Shown here: one piece after another, positions 1 through 13,400 of the stretch | How the letters are laid out: each line of letters starts with the position of its first letter | Numbering within the stretch: position 1 is the first letter of the stretch | From: Thermothielavioides terrestris NRRL 8126 | Lineage: Eukaryota > Ascomycota > Sordariomycetes > Sordariales > Chaetomiaceae | Assembly: GCF_000226115.1 (NCBI RefSeq) | Contig: NC_016457.1 | Coordinates: 3,162,001-3,226,000 of the forward strand | Reading direction: 5' to 3' | Length of the DNA stretch: 64,000 bases | Made by a program: the position numbers and the translations under genes | The notes under the pieces: generated by a model | Told to the model about the DNA's origin: nothing | What the model saw: only the letters and a program-made list of their open reading frames with translations | Database searches by the model: none

Positions 1-1503
1 AGACAATAGGTCTAGAGGGAGCTTATACATCTTCTCTTTGTTCTACTACAACGAAGGGATTCCCTTAGTGTAGAGTAGGCAATCCTTAAAGGTGCTAAGA
101 GCATTCCTATAAGCTCCTAACTATAAGTGTAATATATACTATTATACAACTATCTTACTATTTCCCTAGTATAGCCAAAGCTAGGGTAGCCTAAACTATA
201 TCTATCTATCTAAAAGGCGGGGCTAGAGCTTTTAAAGAAAAGCCTATATAAACTTAAAGGTAAACTATCTATACTTTTATTCTAAACTTTGCTAAAGGCA
301 GTAGATAATAACCTCCTTATATAGCTACGACTAAAGAAACCTATAGATAGACTAGAAAGTAATCTAGATCTTTAATAAGATATTAGTATATATCTCTATA
401 CTCTTAAATATAGAGTCGAAGTAGTAAAGCTAGCCTACAACTTAGTCGAAGATCGTAATAGCCTAATGCCTTTTGTCAATAAAGTAAAGGAAGACCTAGA
501 AACGATAACGGTTAGCAATAACCTTCTAGTTAGACTAGTAGAACTCCTTTGGTATAGGACTAGTATCTAAGATAGGCTATAGATAGAACTAGAGACAGTC
601 TTTATAAAGATAAAAGAAAAACTATATAACGTCTAAGATCATCTAGCCCTCTAGCTATTCCTTAGCGAGCAGTATACCTTCTATATCAAAGAGCGAAATA
701 CCTATATCTACGAAACTAACCTTAAAAAACCAATCTATCGTATACCTTCCCTTTAGCTAGCCTAGGAATAGGTAGCTTATAATCTTAGAGTTTACGCTAA
801 GCCGAGGGCTCTAAATCCAGTTGGGCTACTAGTTGATTACATCTTATAGGTACTTCTTTAGGGTCTATAGAAATAGAAAAAGCTTAGGACTAGTCTCCTG
901 TCACAATGGGCAAAAGGACATCCTTGCCCTGCAAAGGCTAGGGGCACCCTATATACTGTGCGCGACACACCCCCTAGACCTTGGAGGGTCAACCACAAGG
1001 GCTGCCAAACGCACAAGTCTCTGTTTTCCCAGACTCTCAGCTCCCGCAACCTCTCGCAACTAGCTCAAGGTCCCCATCAGCGTTGCACGCTAGGGCGTCG
1101 ACGGTCTAACACGAGCTGGTCGGACTGTGGTTCGAACTATAGACCTTTGCGTGTTGTAGCTGCTATGCGCAGGGAACGGCCGGCGAGATGCAAGACCACT
1201 GCGCGAACCAGGCTCATAACTGTCACAACGGGCAAAAGAATATCCTTGCCCTGCAAAGGCCAAGGGCACCCTATATACTGTACGCGACATCTCCCTAAGG
1301 TAACTTAGCATCTTTAAGTCTGGCTCTTGCCCTATAAGGGAGGCGTAATACCTTGCTTAATCGCTATCTTCTATAAGCCTCTATAAACCTAGTGGTATAT
1401 AAAACTTAAGCTCTCTAAGTAGCTGCTTCCATCCTAGGGTAGCGGTTATATTAGCCTAAGATTGTATAGGCCTTATAAAATCAGGAATCCTACAATGACC
1501 TAT
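1..1503 (-). pseudogene. ORF3 remnant of E0 (Ulp1-like protein, N-terminal part)
   Basis: The minus strand here reads as the first part of the same protein as ORF3 of E2 and E3. The probable start is an ATA (from ATG) at 1501-1503, at the same place as in the other copies. The frame is split by the miniature LTR element at 899-1289; removing it with one TCTCC target copy restores collinearity with E3. The window edge truncates the gene. In-frame stops are TAG/TAA as expected from RIP. The protease assignment rests on E2 and E3. Confidence 0.6.
899..1289. mobile_element. Miniature LTR retroelement (TRIM/SMART-like), 391 bp
   Basis: Two direct repeats of 69 bp, 899-967 and 1221-1289, both start TGTCACAA and end GCGACA and differ at only six transitions. 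They flank 253 bp of non-coding DNA. Perfect 5-bp target duplications TCTCC lie at 894-898 and 1290-1294, and E3 has the uninterrupted site. This is the structure of a terminal-repeat retrotransposon in miniature. The element keeps many CpA and TpG dinucleotides, so it has had much less RIP than the E0 sequence around it. The short open frames at 833-1311 on both strands are chance reading of this un-RIPed insert. I see no clear tRNA primer site or polypurine tract, so the mobilising family is unknown. Confidence 0.85.
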
Positions 1504-1972
1504 AGCAATGTTTACGATAGTATATAAAAATTTAGCTTAATAAAAAAGTCATTCTCTAGGCAAAAAGATCTAGACCGATTAAAGCGATCGCAAGAAAATC
1601 CAAAGCATAGTAAGCGAAGTAGAAGAAATGGTTGATTGTAAAAGAACTGGTAGGAAGATTAAGAAAAAGGGGTAGGCAAGCCTTCGAAGGTAGAAGGGCT
1701 ACTTAGCTCTTTCCTAAACTAGGTGAAAGAAAACAGATAAAGCTCATAGCGTCTACTAATTGGCTAGAAATAAATATTCGCCCCCTAAATTCTTAAGGCC
1801 TTCCTCTCCTCTTTACTATCCTAAAACTATTTTCTTCCTCTAACCCTCTTGCTACTTTATTCTAGTGCCCTCGTCTCTATAAGTAGATTAGGTTCTTAGT
1901 AGTCGAGTCTTCCATTTCCCTTTCAAATTTATATATAGCTTCTATATACGAATTTACAACCTAGAAACTATA
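1504..1972. other. Intergenic region between divergent ORF3 and antisense ORF (E0)
   Basis: This gene-free stretch separates the start of ORF3 (leftward) from the start of the antisense ORF (rightward). The same interval occurs in E2 (34912-35377) and E3 (48902-49370), so it probably holds promoters for both. RIP has altered it and I cannot identify a specific TATA or initiator element. Confidence 0.5.
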
Positions 1973-3124
1973 ATACTAAGCAGCTAATATACCTATAATA
2001 TATTGTAGGAAATTACTAATAAAGTAAGCGACTAGAGGCTATTATTATATAGGATTATAAACCGCTAGATCGATCTCTCATTAGTACTGAAAATAATGAT
2101 CTTTATAGCCTAGAAGTACATCTAGGTAGTCTAAAGCAAGATAAGGGATCTGCCAATGCCGAAAGATAAACGCTATACTGACGAATATACTATAATCTTA
2201 GTTAAATATAAGGCTATCTATAGTATAATTAAGATCTTCTAACTAAACGTCAAACTACTATATATCTAGTAGGTCCTACTAAACAATTAGTAAGATCAAC
2301 GTAGAATATAGCAATTGGTTTATATCGACAATAGGCTAGTTAATGTAATTAAATAGCACTATAATACCTTAGTTCTTTATCTAATGTTTATAGAGCATTA
2401 TAATAGTGGACTACTTAGGCGTTAGATATATCATCTTACTATATATTTAAACCGAGCTTCGGCTCTCTTAATCTAGGTATAAGGTCGTAAGTAAGTACTA
2501 CGCTTCCCTTTTATACTTGCCCTCTAGGTAGAGGAAGACTAATACTCCTATAGCAATAAAGTTCTTTACTAAAGCTATAAACTATTATACTAGCGTTTAA
2601 CAACTCCTTTTAGCGAAGATAGGGATATCTATATAACTTAGCCCTTTAATAACTACGCTTCTCTTACTCCTCTCTTTGCTAATAAGTATACCAACTATAT
2701 CTAGTTGGAGAAGGAATATACCTAGACTTATATCTATAGGAACGATCAGAAGCATCTAGCTTAGGACTTGATCTTATAAAGCCACCTTCTATATAATCTA
2801 AAGAACGATTCTAGGCTAAAGCTATATCTAGAAGAAGTAGGCTAAAAGTAGTTTATCCTACTAAAGGATACTATTAGAGAGCAAATAGCGTAGTACTAGG
2901 CTAACTATAAGAGCTTATATCACTAAAGGATAGAGACAATGGATAGGGATAGACAAAGGGTAAGATATAGTCTAGGAGCTTAGCCTATAAATAATAGATT
3001 AAGAGACTATATACTCTAATTATAGATTTTTCTTAGCCTCGGCTTTAGCTCTAAGAAACTTAGTTCTATATAATAGAAACTATCTATCTAGAGGGTAGAA
3101 GTGAAAAGAAAAAGGTATAAATGA
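1973..3124 (+). pseudogene. E-family antisense ORF, copy E0 (383 codons)
   Basis: This frame runs opposite to gag-pol. It starts at ATA (ATG in E1 and E3) and reaches its first TGA at 3122-3124, exactly 1152 bp. All internal stops are TAG or TAA, explicable as former CAG, CAA or TGG. Length and frame are identical to the E1 and E3 copies. The predicted protein is basic and rich in Leu, Ile, Tyr and Gln, with a conserved stretch LPIPKDKRYT about 80 residues in (seen clearly in E1). I recognise no domain, signal peptide or obvious membrane segment. It converges on the 3' end of pol. Function unknown. Confidence 0.65.
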
Positions 3125-3407
3125 CTATAAGGCTCCTAAGAGTAGGGTCACCTCTTAGAAGAAAAACTTAGGTACTAGTAAAAAAGAATAAGGTCTTAAA
3201 AGTTAAAAATAAGCGAAGGATAGTAGATAAACAAAGACTAAGTAAGATGTAGCTAATAGAGATATTATTAGCGAGTAGAAGGCTAATATAACAACGAGTA
3301 TTAAGAAGGAAATATAGCTAAACGCTAGTAAAACTATTGGAGCTAGTAGCTTCTACGCTCTCCCCCTTTTCTAGAACGTATATCCCTATATATCTAGAGG
3401 GCTAGTG

Positions 3408-5492
3408 TTAAAAACTAGGTAGCTTTCTATAGAGGATTTTGATAATAAGCTCCTAACAAAGTCGCTCCTTCCTTGCCCCCTTTATAGTTGAATAAGTCTA
3501 GCTAGCCTAAAGCGCTATAGTACGACTAGGGGTTTCTTCTTCGAGGACCTCCTCCTTAACTATAATTGTAGTGTCCTTTACACTGTCTTCTCTTAGCGTC
3601 CTATCGTCGTAATCGCTTATACTATAGACCTTGTTGTAATCTGGAACTACGACGCTATTATAGGGAAGCCCGCTTAGGTAATTAGTATAGCTATCTAAGC
3701 TAGTGAAGACGTAGATATAGTCCCCTTCTACCTAGTTGAGGCTAGTGCTATTGGCGACGTTATATTCCCTTTCGCTATCGTTAGTAGGTGTTGAGAGACG
3801 TATATTTGTAGAATCTCACTCCCTATTGCTATAACCCTCGTCGCTAATCTCGTTATAGTGCCTATCGTTATAGCACTCTTCTCTACAATAGAATAGGGTT
3901 GGTCTATCTACTTCTAGCTAGACGTTATCTAGCTTAAAGAATTTCTTTATATAGTTTAGAGGATATAGCGTTTAGATAGGTATACCGTCTAGAGTCTCTA
4001 GGAAGTAAATGTCCTAGTCTTTAATTATTCGAATATAGAATAGGCTAAACTAGCGATATTCTAGCTTTTAGACTAAGCTTATATCTAGCTAACGTATATT
4101 GTTGTAGACAAAGACAAGATTATCGATAGATATAACTGTATTTTTAAGGCGAAATTTGCATTTATAGGCCTTATTATAGCGTTTAGCTATCTTTTTATAG
4201 GCTATAGCAACTTGTTTAGTAGCAATCTTATAATTGTACTCTACTTTCTAGAGGATATAGGTATAGAAGGCAATGAGCTTTGTATAGACCTTTATAGAAT
4301 CTTCTCCCTCTAACTAGGTATAGATAGAGTCCTAGGCAAGAATTCGCTATATAGGAACATTAAACTCGACTAGACTAATAGGCTTATAATTGTAGGTAAG
4401 AAAGAAGGGAGATATCCTATAAGAGCCCCTGATAATTGTACGATCTATATATAAGATATATAGAAGGAGCTCCCTCTACCTCTTTCCTATACTATTAGTT
4501 ATCTTTATAAACGAAGTGGCAATTAGGATATAGCTAGCCTCATTTACACCATTTGTATACGAATTATATAGTAAGATAATAACTCTCTTAATATCTAATT
4601 TACGAAGGATCTCCTTAACTTCGCCCTTGAATTTAGAGCCTCTATCGATAACTACAACTATAGGGTAACCCTAGCGACAAAGGATGTACTATAAGATAAA
4701 GGACTTAATAGACTTAGAGGACTTGTTTAGTAGGATCTTAGCCTCGATATATCCTATAAGATCGTTATAAGCCTTGACAAGGAAATACTTCTTCTCCCTA
4801 TAGCTAAATAGTATATATTGGATATTAAGGTGCTATTTAGCAAAAGGAAAAGGCGGGGGCGCTATCTAACCTACTACTTCCTTGAACCTCTAGGTATTAT
4901 ACGCTTAATATAAGGTATAAGCTCGAATCTAGTTTACTATATCTTTGTATATACTACGCTAATAGTAGTAGTTCGTCACCTATTGGTATATCGGCTCTCT
5001 CCTATAATAGCCAACCTTATTATAACACTAGTCAAAGATTAAACGTCTCTCCTTAGAGGTATCAACAACGTGTCTATAGCACTATATATAATTTATACTT
5101 TAGAGGAAAAGGTGATAATCCTTAATAAAGTATTTCAACGCTTTCCTTTTAAGCTAACGTCGCTTCTAGTATAGACTATAGCTAGGTAGAGCTTCTATCG
5201 TTGATAGGAAGTAGGCGATATCCTAGGACTGCTAGGAGTAACTATTTTAAAGGTGGACAAGTTTTAGTTTCCCTTCTAGTTACGAAGTCTCTTCGCCTAT
5301 ATAGTTAACAAAAATTTAGGCGTCGACCTAGTCGTCGATATCCTTCTCCAACTCCTTCTCTATATAGTTAGAGGGCCTAGGCGGCTTATAGAACAATATA
5401 TCGGCTACAACGTTCTTAGAGCCTAGGATATACTTGACCTCAAAGTCGAATAGGTAGATCTAAGCAATCCAACGTATTATAAAAGTACCTAG
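3408..5492 (-). pseudogene. E-family gag-pol, 3' fragment (RNase H to integrase), copy E0
   Basis: The minus-strand frame reads, in order, the end of RNase H, the link, the integrase with its zinc-binding region and core, and the acidic/Ser-rich pol tail, ending at TAA (3408-3410). The tail matches E2 better than E1 or E3. In-frame stops are RIP type. It is truncated at 5492, where E1 abuts. It converges with the antisense ORF about 280 bp away; that gap holds nothing I recognise. Confidence 0.8.
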
Positions 5493-5993
5493 TGAAATGG
5501 TATAAAACCTCTACACCAACCTACCCCACCACACCTAGGACTAGGCGTATGAGATAGCTTCTAAAGGAATGTAGTGTCCCTCTAGACGGATAAAGATAGT
5601 GTATATCGAGTAGTAGGAAGGCTATCTTCTAAGAGGAAGACATATAGCTTAGGTACATCTAGTAGGATATAGTGGAAATATAAGAAAGAACAATAAGAAT
5701 GTAGTCAGAGCTCAATAGCTCGGATACCTATCGTCTAGACAGAGGTAGGACAATAAAAGGAGAGGCTCAACAGCCTTCCTAGAAGAAGGAGAACTACCAA
5801 CGTAGTATTAACGAACGTATATTGACAACTGCTTAATGTCTTACTTAATAATAAAGAAGATAGGCTTAGCCTACTTAAATATATATAACTAGAGGGTCAG
5901 ACCTCCCCTAGCAACGAATATAACGTTCTAAGACAAATAGAAAAATAGAAAAACTAGGTCCCCTATATCTAGGTAGTCTATCACCCTAATCTA
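5493..5993 (-). repeat. E1 3' LTR
   Basis: About 500 bp, matching 15482-15981 and the LTRs of E2 and E3 in inverse orientation. Read on the minus strand it starts TAGATTAGGG (TGGATTAGGG in E3) and ends CCATTTCA. The element's purine-rich stretch AAAGGGAAG, the probable polypurine tract, lies immediately inside at 5994-6005. Confidence 0.92.
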
Positions 5994-6053
5994 CACTTCC
6001 CTTTCGAATTTGTATATAGCTCCTATATACGAATTCGCAACCTAGAAACTATA

Positions 6054-7205
6054 ATGCTAAGCAGCTAGTATACCTACGACGCGTTATAGGAAATTACCGA
6101 TGAAGTAAACGACTAGAGGCCACTATTATATAGAATTACAAACCGCTAGATCGATCTCTCGCTAGTACTAAAAACAACGATCTTTATAGCCTAGAAGTAT
6201 ATCTAGATAGTCCAAAGCAAGATAAGGGATCTACCGATACCGAAAGATAAGCGCTACACTAACAAATATACTACGATCTTAGTTGAATATAAGGCTATCT
6301 ATAGTATAATTAAGATCTTCCAACTAAACGTTAGGCTACTATATATCTAGTAGGTCCTACTAAGCAACTAGTAAGATTAGTATAGGATATAGCGATTGGT
6401 TTATATCGACGATAGGTTAGCTAACGTAATCGAATAGTACTATAACACTTTAGTTCTTTATCTAATGTTTATAGAGCATTATAATAGTAGACCGCTTAGG
6501 CGTTAGATATACTATCTCGCTATATATCTAAACCGAGCTTTGGCTCTTTTAATCTAGGTATAGGGTCGTAAGTAAGTGCTACGCTTCCCTTTTATACTTG
6601 CCCTCTAGATAGAGGAAGACTAATACTCCTATAGCAACAAAGTTCTTTACTAAAGCTACGAACTTTTGTACTAGCGTTTAACAACTCCTTTTAACGAAGA
6701 TAGAGATATCTATATAACTTAGCCCTTTAATAGCTATATTTCTCTTACTCCTCTCTTTACTAATAAGTGTACTAACTATATTTGGTTAGAGAAGGAATAT
6801 ACTTAGACTCGTGTCTATAAGAACGATTAGAAGTATCTAGCTTAGGACTTAATCTCGTAGGGCTATCTTCTATATAATTTGAAGAACGATCCTAGGCTAA
6901 AGCTACGCTTAGAAGAGGTAGGCTAAAAGTGGTTTATCCTACTAGAGGATACTATTAAAGAGCAAATAGCGTAGTACTAGGCTAATCGCAAGAGCTTATA
7001 TCGCTAAGGGATAGAGACAATGGACAAGGATAGGTAGAGGGTGGGATATAGTCTAGGAGCTTAGCCTATAGACAGTAGATTAAAAGATTATATACCCTAA
7101 TTATAGATTTTTCTTAGCCTTAGCTTTAGCTCTAAGAAACTTAGTCCTATATAATAGAAACTATCTATCTAGAGGGCAGAAGTAAAAAGAAAAAGATATA
7201 AATGA
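6054..7205 (+). pseudogene. E-family antisense ORF, copy E1 (383 codons)
   Basis: The best-preserved reading of the antisense gene. ATG at 6054-6056, first TGA in frame at 7203-7205, 383 codons. It starts only about 60 bp from the 3' LTR because of the ORF3 deletion. Internal stops are TAG and TAA only. Readable stretches include LPIPKDKRYT and VLYLMFIEHYNSRPLRR. The protein is mostly polar and basic with regular Leu/Ile spacing, so probably helical. No zinc finger, integrase, recombinase or methyltransferase motif is visible to me. Preservation of length in four copies argues that it was translated before RIP. Confidence 0.7.
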
Positions 7206-7498
7206 CTATAAGGCTCCTAAAAGTAGGGTCACCCCCTAGGAGGAAAACTTAGGTACTAGCGAAAAAGAATAAGATCTTAAAGGCTAAAAATAAGCAAAAG
7301 ATAGTAGATAGACAAAGACTAAGTAAGATATAGCTAATAGAGATATTACTAGTAAATAGAAGGCTAATATAACAATAGGTATTAGGAAGGAAACGTAGCT
7401 AAACGCTAATGAAACTATTAAAGGCAGTAGCTTCTACGCCCTCCCTCTCTTCTAGAACGTATATCCTTATACGTCTAGAGGGCTAGTATTAAAAACTA

Positions 7499-10400
7499 GG
7501 TAGCTTTCTATAAAGGATTTCAACGATAAGCTCTTAATAAGGTCGCTCCTTCCTTACCCCCTTTATAGTCGAGTAAGTCTAGCTAGCCTAAGGTACTATA
7601 GTACGACTAGGGGTTTCTTTTTTAAGGACCTCCTCTTTAACTATAATTGTAGCGTCCTCTATAACTATTTATATAGTTTCCTCCCTTAGTAGGCTATCGC
7701 TATAAGCGCAATGAGGATTGCTAAAGCAATATCGTCGACTAGCTAAGGTGCTATATAGTTCGCTACTATAAGGAAGCCTAACTAGTTAGCTACTATTTGA
7801 ATTCTTAGCTAGTTAATAGGGGTGACAACCTATAGTTTAGTCGCTAGTATTCTAGTTGTCTTTGGTAGCGCTAGACCCCTTTTCGCTATCCTTATAGAGC
7901 TTTAAGCAACTGTCGAGGCGGTAGCGTTCTCCCTAGAAGTGTCTAGTATATATCTCCCTATTATAGCAAGAGCTTAAGCGACTATCAAGTTAGTATATCT
8001 CGCTATTATAGTATACTAAGGTAGCTAAGCCTTAGCTAGCGCTAGGGCTAGGATTAGCTCCTCTACCATTTTACACTTCGTTATAGCGACTATTGTAGTA
8101 GTGCTCGTCGTCGCTATACCCCTCTAAATAGAGGAATAGGTTCGTACTATCCGCTTCTAGCTAGACGTTATCTAGTTTAAAGAACTTCTTTATATAGTTT
8201 AGAGGATATAGTATCTAGATAGGTATATCGTCTAAAGTCTCTAGGAAGTAAGTGTCTTAGTCTTTGATTATCTAAATATAGAATAGACTAAACTAATGAT
8301 ACTCTAGCTTTTAAACTAAGCTTATATCTAGCTAGTGTATATTATTGTAGATAAGGACAAGATTATTGATAGATATAACTGTATTTTTAGGACGAAATTT
8401 GTATTTATAGGCCTTATTATAGCGTTTAACTATCTTTTTATAGGCTATAGCAACCTATTTAGTAGTAATCTTATAATTGTGCTCTACTTCCTAGAGAATA
8501 TAAGTATAGAGGGCAATGAGCTTCGTATAGCGTCTAGTAGAATCCTCTCTCTCTATCTAGGTATAGATAGAGTCCTAAATAAGAATTTACTATATAGGAA
8601 CATTAAACTCGACTAGACTAATAGGCTTATAATTGTAGGTAAGAAAGAAGGGAGATATCCTATAAGAGCCTCTAATAGTTGTACAATCTATATATAAGAT
8701 ATATAGAAGGAGCTCTCTCCACCTCTTTCTTATACTATTAGTTATCTTTATAAACGAGGTAGCAATCGGGATATAGCTAGCCTTATTTACACCGTTTATA
8801 TATAAATTATATAGCGAGATAATAACTCTCTTAATACCCAACTTGTAAACGATCTCCTTGACTTTGCCCTTGAAATTAGAGCCTTCGTCGACAACTATAA
8901 CTATAGAGTAACCTTAGCAATAAAGGATATATTAGAAGATAAAGGACTTAACGAACTTGGAAGACTTGTTTAATAGGATCTTAGCTTCGATATATCCTAT
9001 AAGATCGTTATAAGCCTCGACGAGGAAATACTTCTTCTCCCTATAGCTAGACGATATATATTAGATATTGAGGTGCTATTTAGCAAAAGGAAAAAGCGGA
9101 GGCGCTATCTAACCTACTACTTCCTCGAACCTCTAGGCATTATATACTTAATATAGTGTATAAGCCTAAATCTACTTTATAACATCTTTGTATATACTAC
9201 GCTAGTAGTAGTAGTTTGTCACTTATTAGTATATTGCTTTCCTCCTATAATAGCTAACCTTATTGTAATACTAGTTGAAGATTAAACGCCTTTCCTTAGG
9301 GGTATTAATAATACGCTTATAGCACTATATATAATTTGTACTTCGAAGGAAAAGGTGACGATCTTTAACAAAGTATTTCAACGCTTCCTTTTTAAATTAA
9401 CGTCGCTTCTAGTATAGACTATAGCTAAGCGGAGCTTCTATCGTTGATAGGAAGTAGGCAATGTCCTAGGAACACTAGGAGTAACTATTTTAAAGGTAAA
9501 TAGGTTCTAGTTTCCCTTCTAGATACAAAGTCTCTTCACCTATATAGTTAATAAAGATTTAAATGTCGACCTAGTCGTCGATATCCTCCTCTAACTCCTT
9601 CTCTATATAGTTAGAGGGCCTAAACGGCTTATAGGACAACGTATTGGCTACAACGTTCTTAAGGCCTAGGATATACTTGACCTCGAAGTTGAATAGGCGA
9701 ATCTAAGCAATCTAGCGTATTATAAGAGTACCTAGAATATCGCTTATAGCACTATTGAGCTAATGGACTAGAACTAGAGTATCGGTCTCTATAGTAAAAT
9801 ATATATTAAAAAGGTAGTAGCGAAAACGCTTTAGGAGAAAGAGTAGCCCCCTTAGCTCCCTTTTCGTAGTATTATACCGCTTCTCTACCTCTAACTAGAT
9901 ACTACTCTCGAACCTATATAGGTGTCTCTTACTATTAGGACTAACCTACTTGAGTATACCTCCCTAGCTAAGGATACTAGCGTTATAAACTAAGAAGATT
10001 ATACTATATTGCGGATCGCTATAGACGAGCGTTGTAAAGACTAGAGTAATAGTGATTTTCTCCTTTAGCTTGTCTATCGCCTTTTACTTAGTAGGCCTCT
10101 AAGTCTATTTAGTATCCTTCTTTATTAAGGTATAAAGAGGAATCGTAATAATTGTAAAGCCTTTAATCTAGATCTAATAGTATCCAACTATTCTAATAAA
10201 GGTATATACCTCCTTAACATTAGAATAGGTCTTTTATTCCTTTATCTTAATCACCTTTACTTCTTTAGAAAAGCGCCTATTAGATATATAAAGATAACTA
10301 AGTAAAACTGCTTTCGGCTATATCTACTTCGACTTCACTATAGCGATAGTCGTACCTATTAGCTCTATATTTAGTAATACTATATCGATATTCTTAAGAT

Positions 10401-13400
10401 ACTCGATAATAAATTTATAATATCCCTCTCTATCTAGATAGCTATTATAATCAGATTAAGAGCCTTTTACTATAATATCGTCTAGGTAGACTTAATAAAT
10501 ATCTAAGATAAAGTTACTAAAGATCGTTGTTATAGCTTGCTAGAACTAGACAATGGAATTTATACCCCTTATCGGCAATATATATATATAGAAGAGACTA
10601 ATTAACGTTGAAAAGGTCGTTAAATTGCAGCTCTGCTTATCGAGATTGACCTAGTTGTAACTAGAGAAGAGATCTAGGAGAGACATTAGCTTATAGCTAT
10701 TAAAGTCCTTATTAAATTCCTCTATAGTAAGTAGGACGAAAGTGTTGTAGATCATTATAACATTGGCCTTTTAAACATTATTAATAAGCTATAATCTACT
10801 ATCCTTCTTAAGAATATAGAACTAGTTATTACAATAGCTTATATAGCTATACTCGATAATCCTATATATTTGCCTCTCTCTAAGTAGATCAATGACCTTC
10901 TATATTAGTAGCTTTGGAATTAGAATAGACTTACTCTATTAGGCCTTATATAGGATAGTCTTAATATACTAGGGTAGGACAATATCTTTATAGATATGCC
11001 TATACTTAGTGAAATTCTATATAAGCGTAGCTTCCTAGTTTTATAAGATCTTAGCGAACATCTCCTTTTCTAGCTTATTGAGGAACCTGTCTATAGTAGC
11101 GAGTATTGCTTAAAGGCGCTCCTCGATAAACCTTAAGCCTAGCTTAAGATCTAAGAAATAGGGGACTATAAGATTGTCCTATTCCTTCTTAAACTATATC
11201 TTTGCCTTAGCCTTTATAAGCTACTTTTCTTACTATAATGGGTCTCCCTTTAGTATAGAGCTATCTAATAGTGCTAAATCGACTAGTTGAACTTTGTTTA
11301 TAATATTCTTCTAAAGTATAAATGTCTTTAAGGTATATCTAACCTTATATTTAAATCCCTGCCTTAGCCTTTAGTTAGAAAAGGGGCTTCTAACTAGGGT
11401 CCCCCTCTTCCCTTTTAAATAAGATAATAATTCAACCTTCGTCTATCTAGACGAAGAAGATAAAGAATAAGAATATACAATATAAAAAAGAGTACTAAAG
11501 AGCGGTATATAGGACTTCTATAAAATAAGATGAAAAACTACTTTACCTATATTATCGTCGAGGAAACTAAGGGCAGTCTCGCTTTCCTCTATCTTTATTT
11601 AGTCAAAGATTCTTTTAGGATTCTTCGTTAATCTCTAGAATTGTTTTTAAATAGCTAGTTATATTAGAGATAGTAGGCGATTCTACTAGACAATCTTCTT
11701 AGAGACAATGTACGCTTAGACTATCTTTCTTTCTATAAGTAGATTAGTAGTAATTAGATTATTATTGTAGTAATTGAAGGTTAGAGCAATATCTTTGATA
11801 AATAATATACTAAAGATTGCTTTATACCTATTAACGGTGTCCTTAGTTATAAAGAAGTGAAGGTTAATGCTAACTCTATCTAGATAAAGAGTGACCTAGG
11901 TCTCTCTAAGGAATAGTACTAAGCTATAAAGACCCTTTAAAACGACTTTAGTAGGCTAGTATAGTAGTATATATTTCTTAACGATACTTATTAAGATATA
12001 ATTGTACTTTGAACTAAAGTCGATTAGGGCGAGATACTTATTATAATGACCTTTCTTAAACTAGATATATAGAGTAGGAAGCGACTATACTCTTATTATT
12101 ACGCTAAGTTCTATACGCTCTAAGACCGAAAGCGTTGAGATAGACTTCTAGAGTAGGGTATAGATATAATCGTCAACGTCTCTAGGTAGACCTTTACAAA
12201 TCTAACGCTCTTAGAGGCTTCCTATATAAATACTTTATATACTGTCTTTAGTAACTCTAAAGATTATTAGAACTATCTTAGTCTAGCTAAAGCGAAAGCT
12301 ACTAAGTGTATTTACATTAGTATATAGAGCCTATATATAGACCTTTATATCTTTTAATATAGTAGCTAGTCCGTTAAGCTTAAGAACACTAGACCCTTTA
12401 TAGTTGATAACCTCGATATTAGTGGAAATACTTTATAAATATATAATTAGAGCGTCCTTATACTTAGGCGAGATATAAACTAAGTTGTCAAAGGTTAGAC
12501 TAGTCTTCGCTTTTATCGTAGTATAGATTATATCCTTTATATACAAAGGTAATGTAGTAACCTTCGGTGTAGGTAGCTTAGACTATAGCTCCTTTTTCTT
12601 TATATAATTCGCTATAGCTAGGTTCTTAAAGATAGTTATATAAGGAGGCTCTACTAAAGGTATAGGAGTACCGTCTATCTAGATATCGTCTTTCCTTTCG
12701 TCCTTAGCAAACTGATACTTAGTAGGTAGTATACCTTGAAGTATAGTCTCTACTTCCTTGTCCACTTCTTCCTCGGCTTTCCCCTTAGTCTAATTAGAGA
12801 GAGGAAGAGATAGTTAGTGGAATTCGTTAGCCTTTAGCGTAGATCATAGGACAACCTTCTAAGTTAAGATATAACCTCCTTTTAATAGGACTATATAAAA
12901 CGACAACTGATTAGACGCTATATAATAGAAGGTGGAGGTAAGCTTAGGCTCCCCTTTATATATAAGACGATTAATCGTTGTCTAGATGGTCGTAGGCTCC
13001 TAATATAGCTTAGGCTACTAGAGGTAGTGCTTATTTAGTACTAGAGATATATCTAGCTTAAATAGGCAACTATTTAGACGCTTATACTTATAGTAGTAAG
13101 CTTAGTATATAGGGTAGCTATTATATTGTAGGCAATAGGCTATATATATAAGAACGAGCTAGCTAATCTTACTAACCTCTTATACACTATTAACATCTAC
13201 CTTTATAAAGGTGATCGTCTTAGCTAGTATATAGCCCTTCTTACTCTTATCGCTAAGGCAGTAGTCTATATCTTTACAATATATTAGACCTATAGCTATA
13301 GCTTTTGTAGCTTCTATATATTTAAGAACTATATAGTCAGAGTCACTATAGTAGTAGCAATAGCTAGAACTTATAGGTCTACTATAGCTAAGAGGACAAC

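Larger units (their letters stand above)
1..5492 (-). mobile_element. Ty3/gypsy E-family copy E0, partial
   Basis: This is an incomplete, RIP-degraded gypsy retrotransposon lying on the minus strand. Its reverse complement is collinear with the 3' half of copies E2 and E3. From right to left it holds the RNase H to integrase part of pol, the antisense ORF, the shared intergenic region and the start of ORF3. It is cut on the left by the window edge. On the right it stops in RNase H exactly where E1 begins, after CTAG. No LTR of its own is in the window. Its pol tail groups with E2, whereas E1 groups with E3. Confidence 0.9.

Noticed and set aside
1110..1140. GGTTCGAAC as a tRNA/SINE B box
   Set aside because: No convincing A box at the right distance and no cloverleaf; the LTR structure explains the element.
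833..1311. Several short open frames on both strands, one of 116 codons
   Set aside because: They fall in the un-RIPed miniature LTR element, where stops are rare only because RIP has not created them. The frames overlap on both strands and resemble no protein.
8335..8841. Plus and minus short frames in E1
   Set aside because: The minus-strand one (8590-8841) is a stop-free piece of the E1 integrase and is included in gag-pol. The plus-strand one is its shadow.
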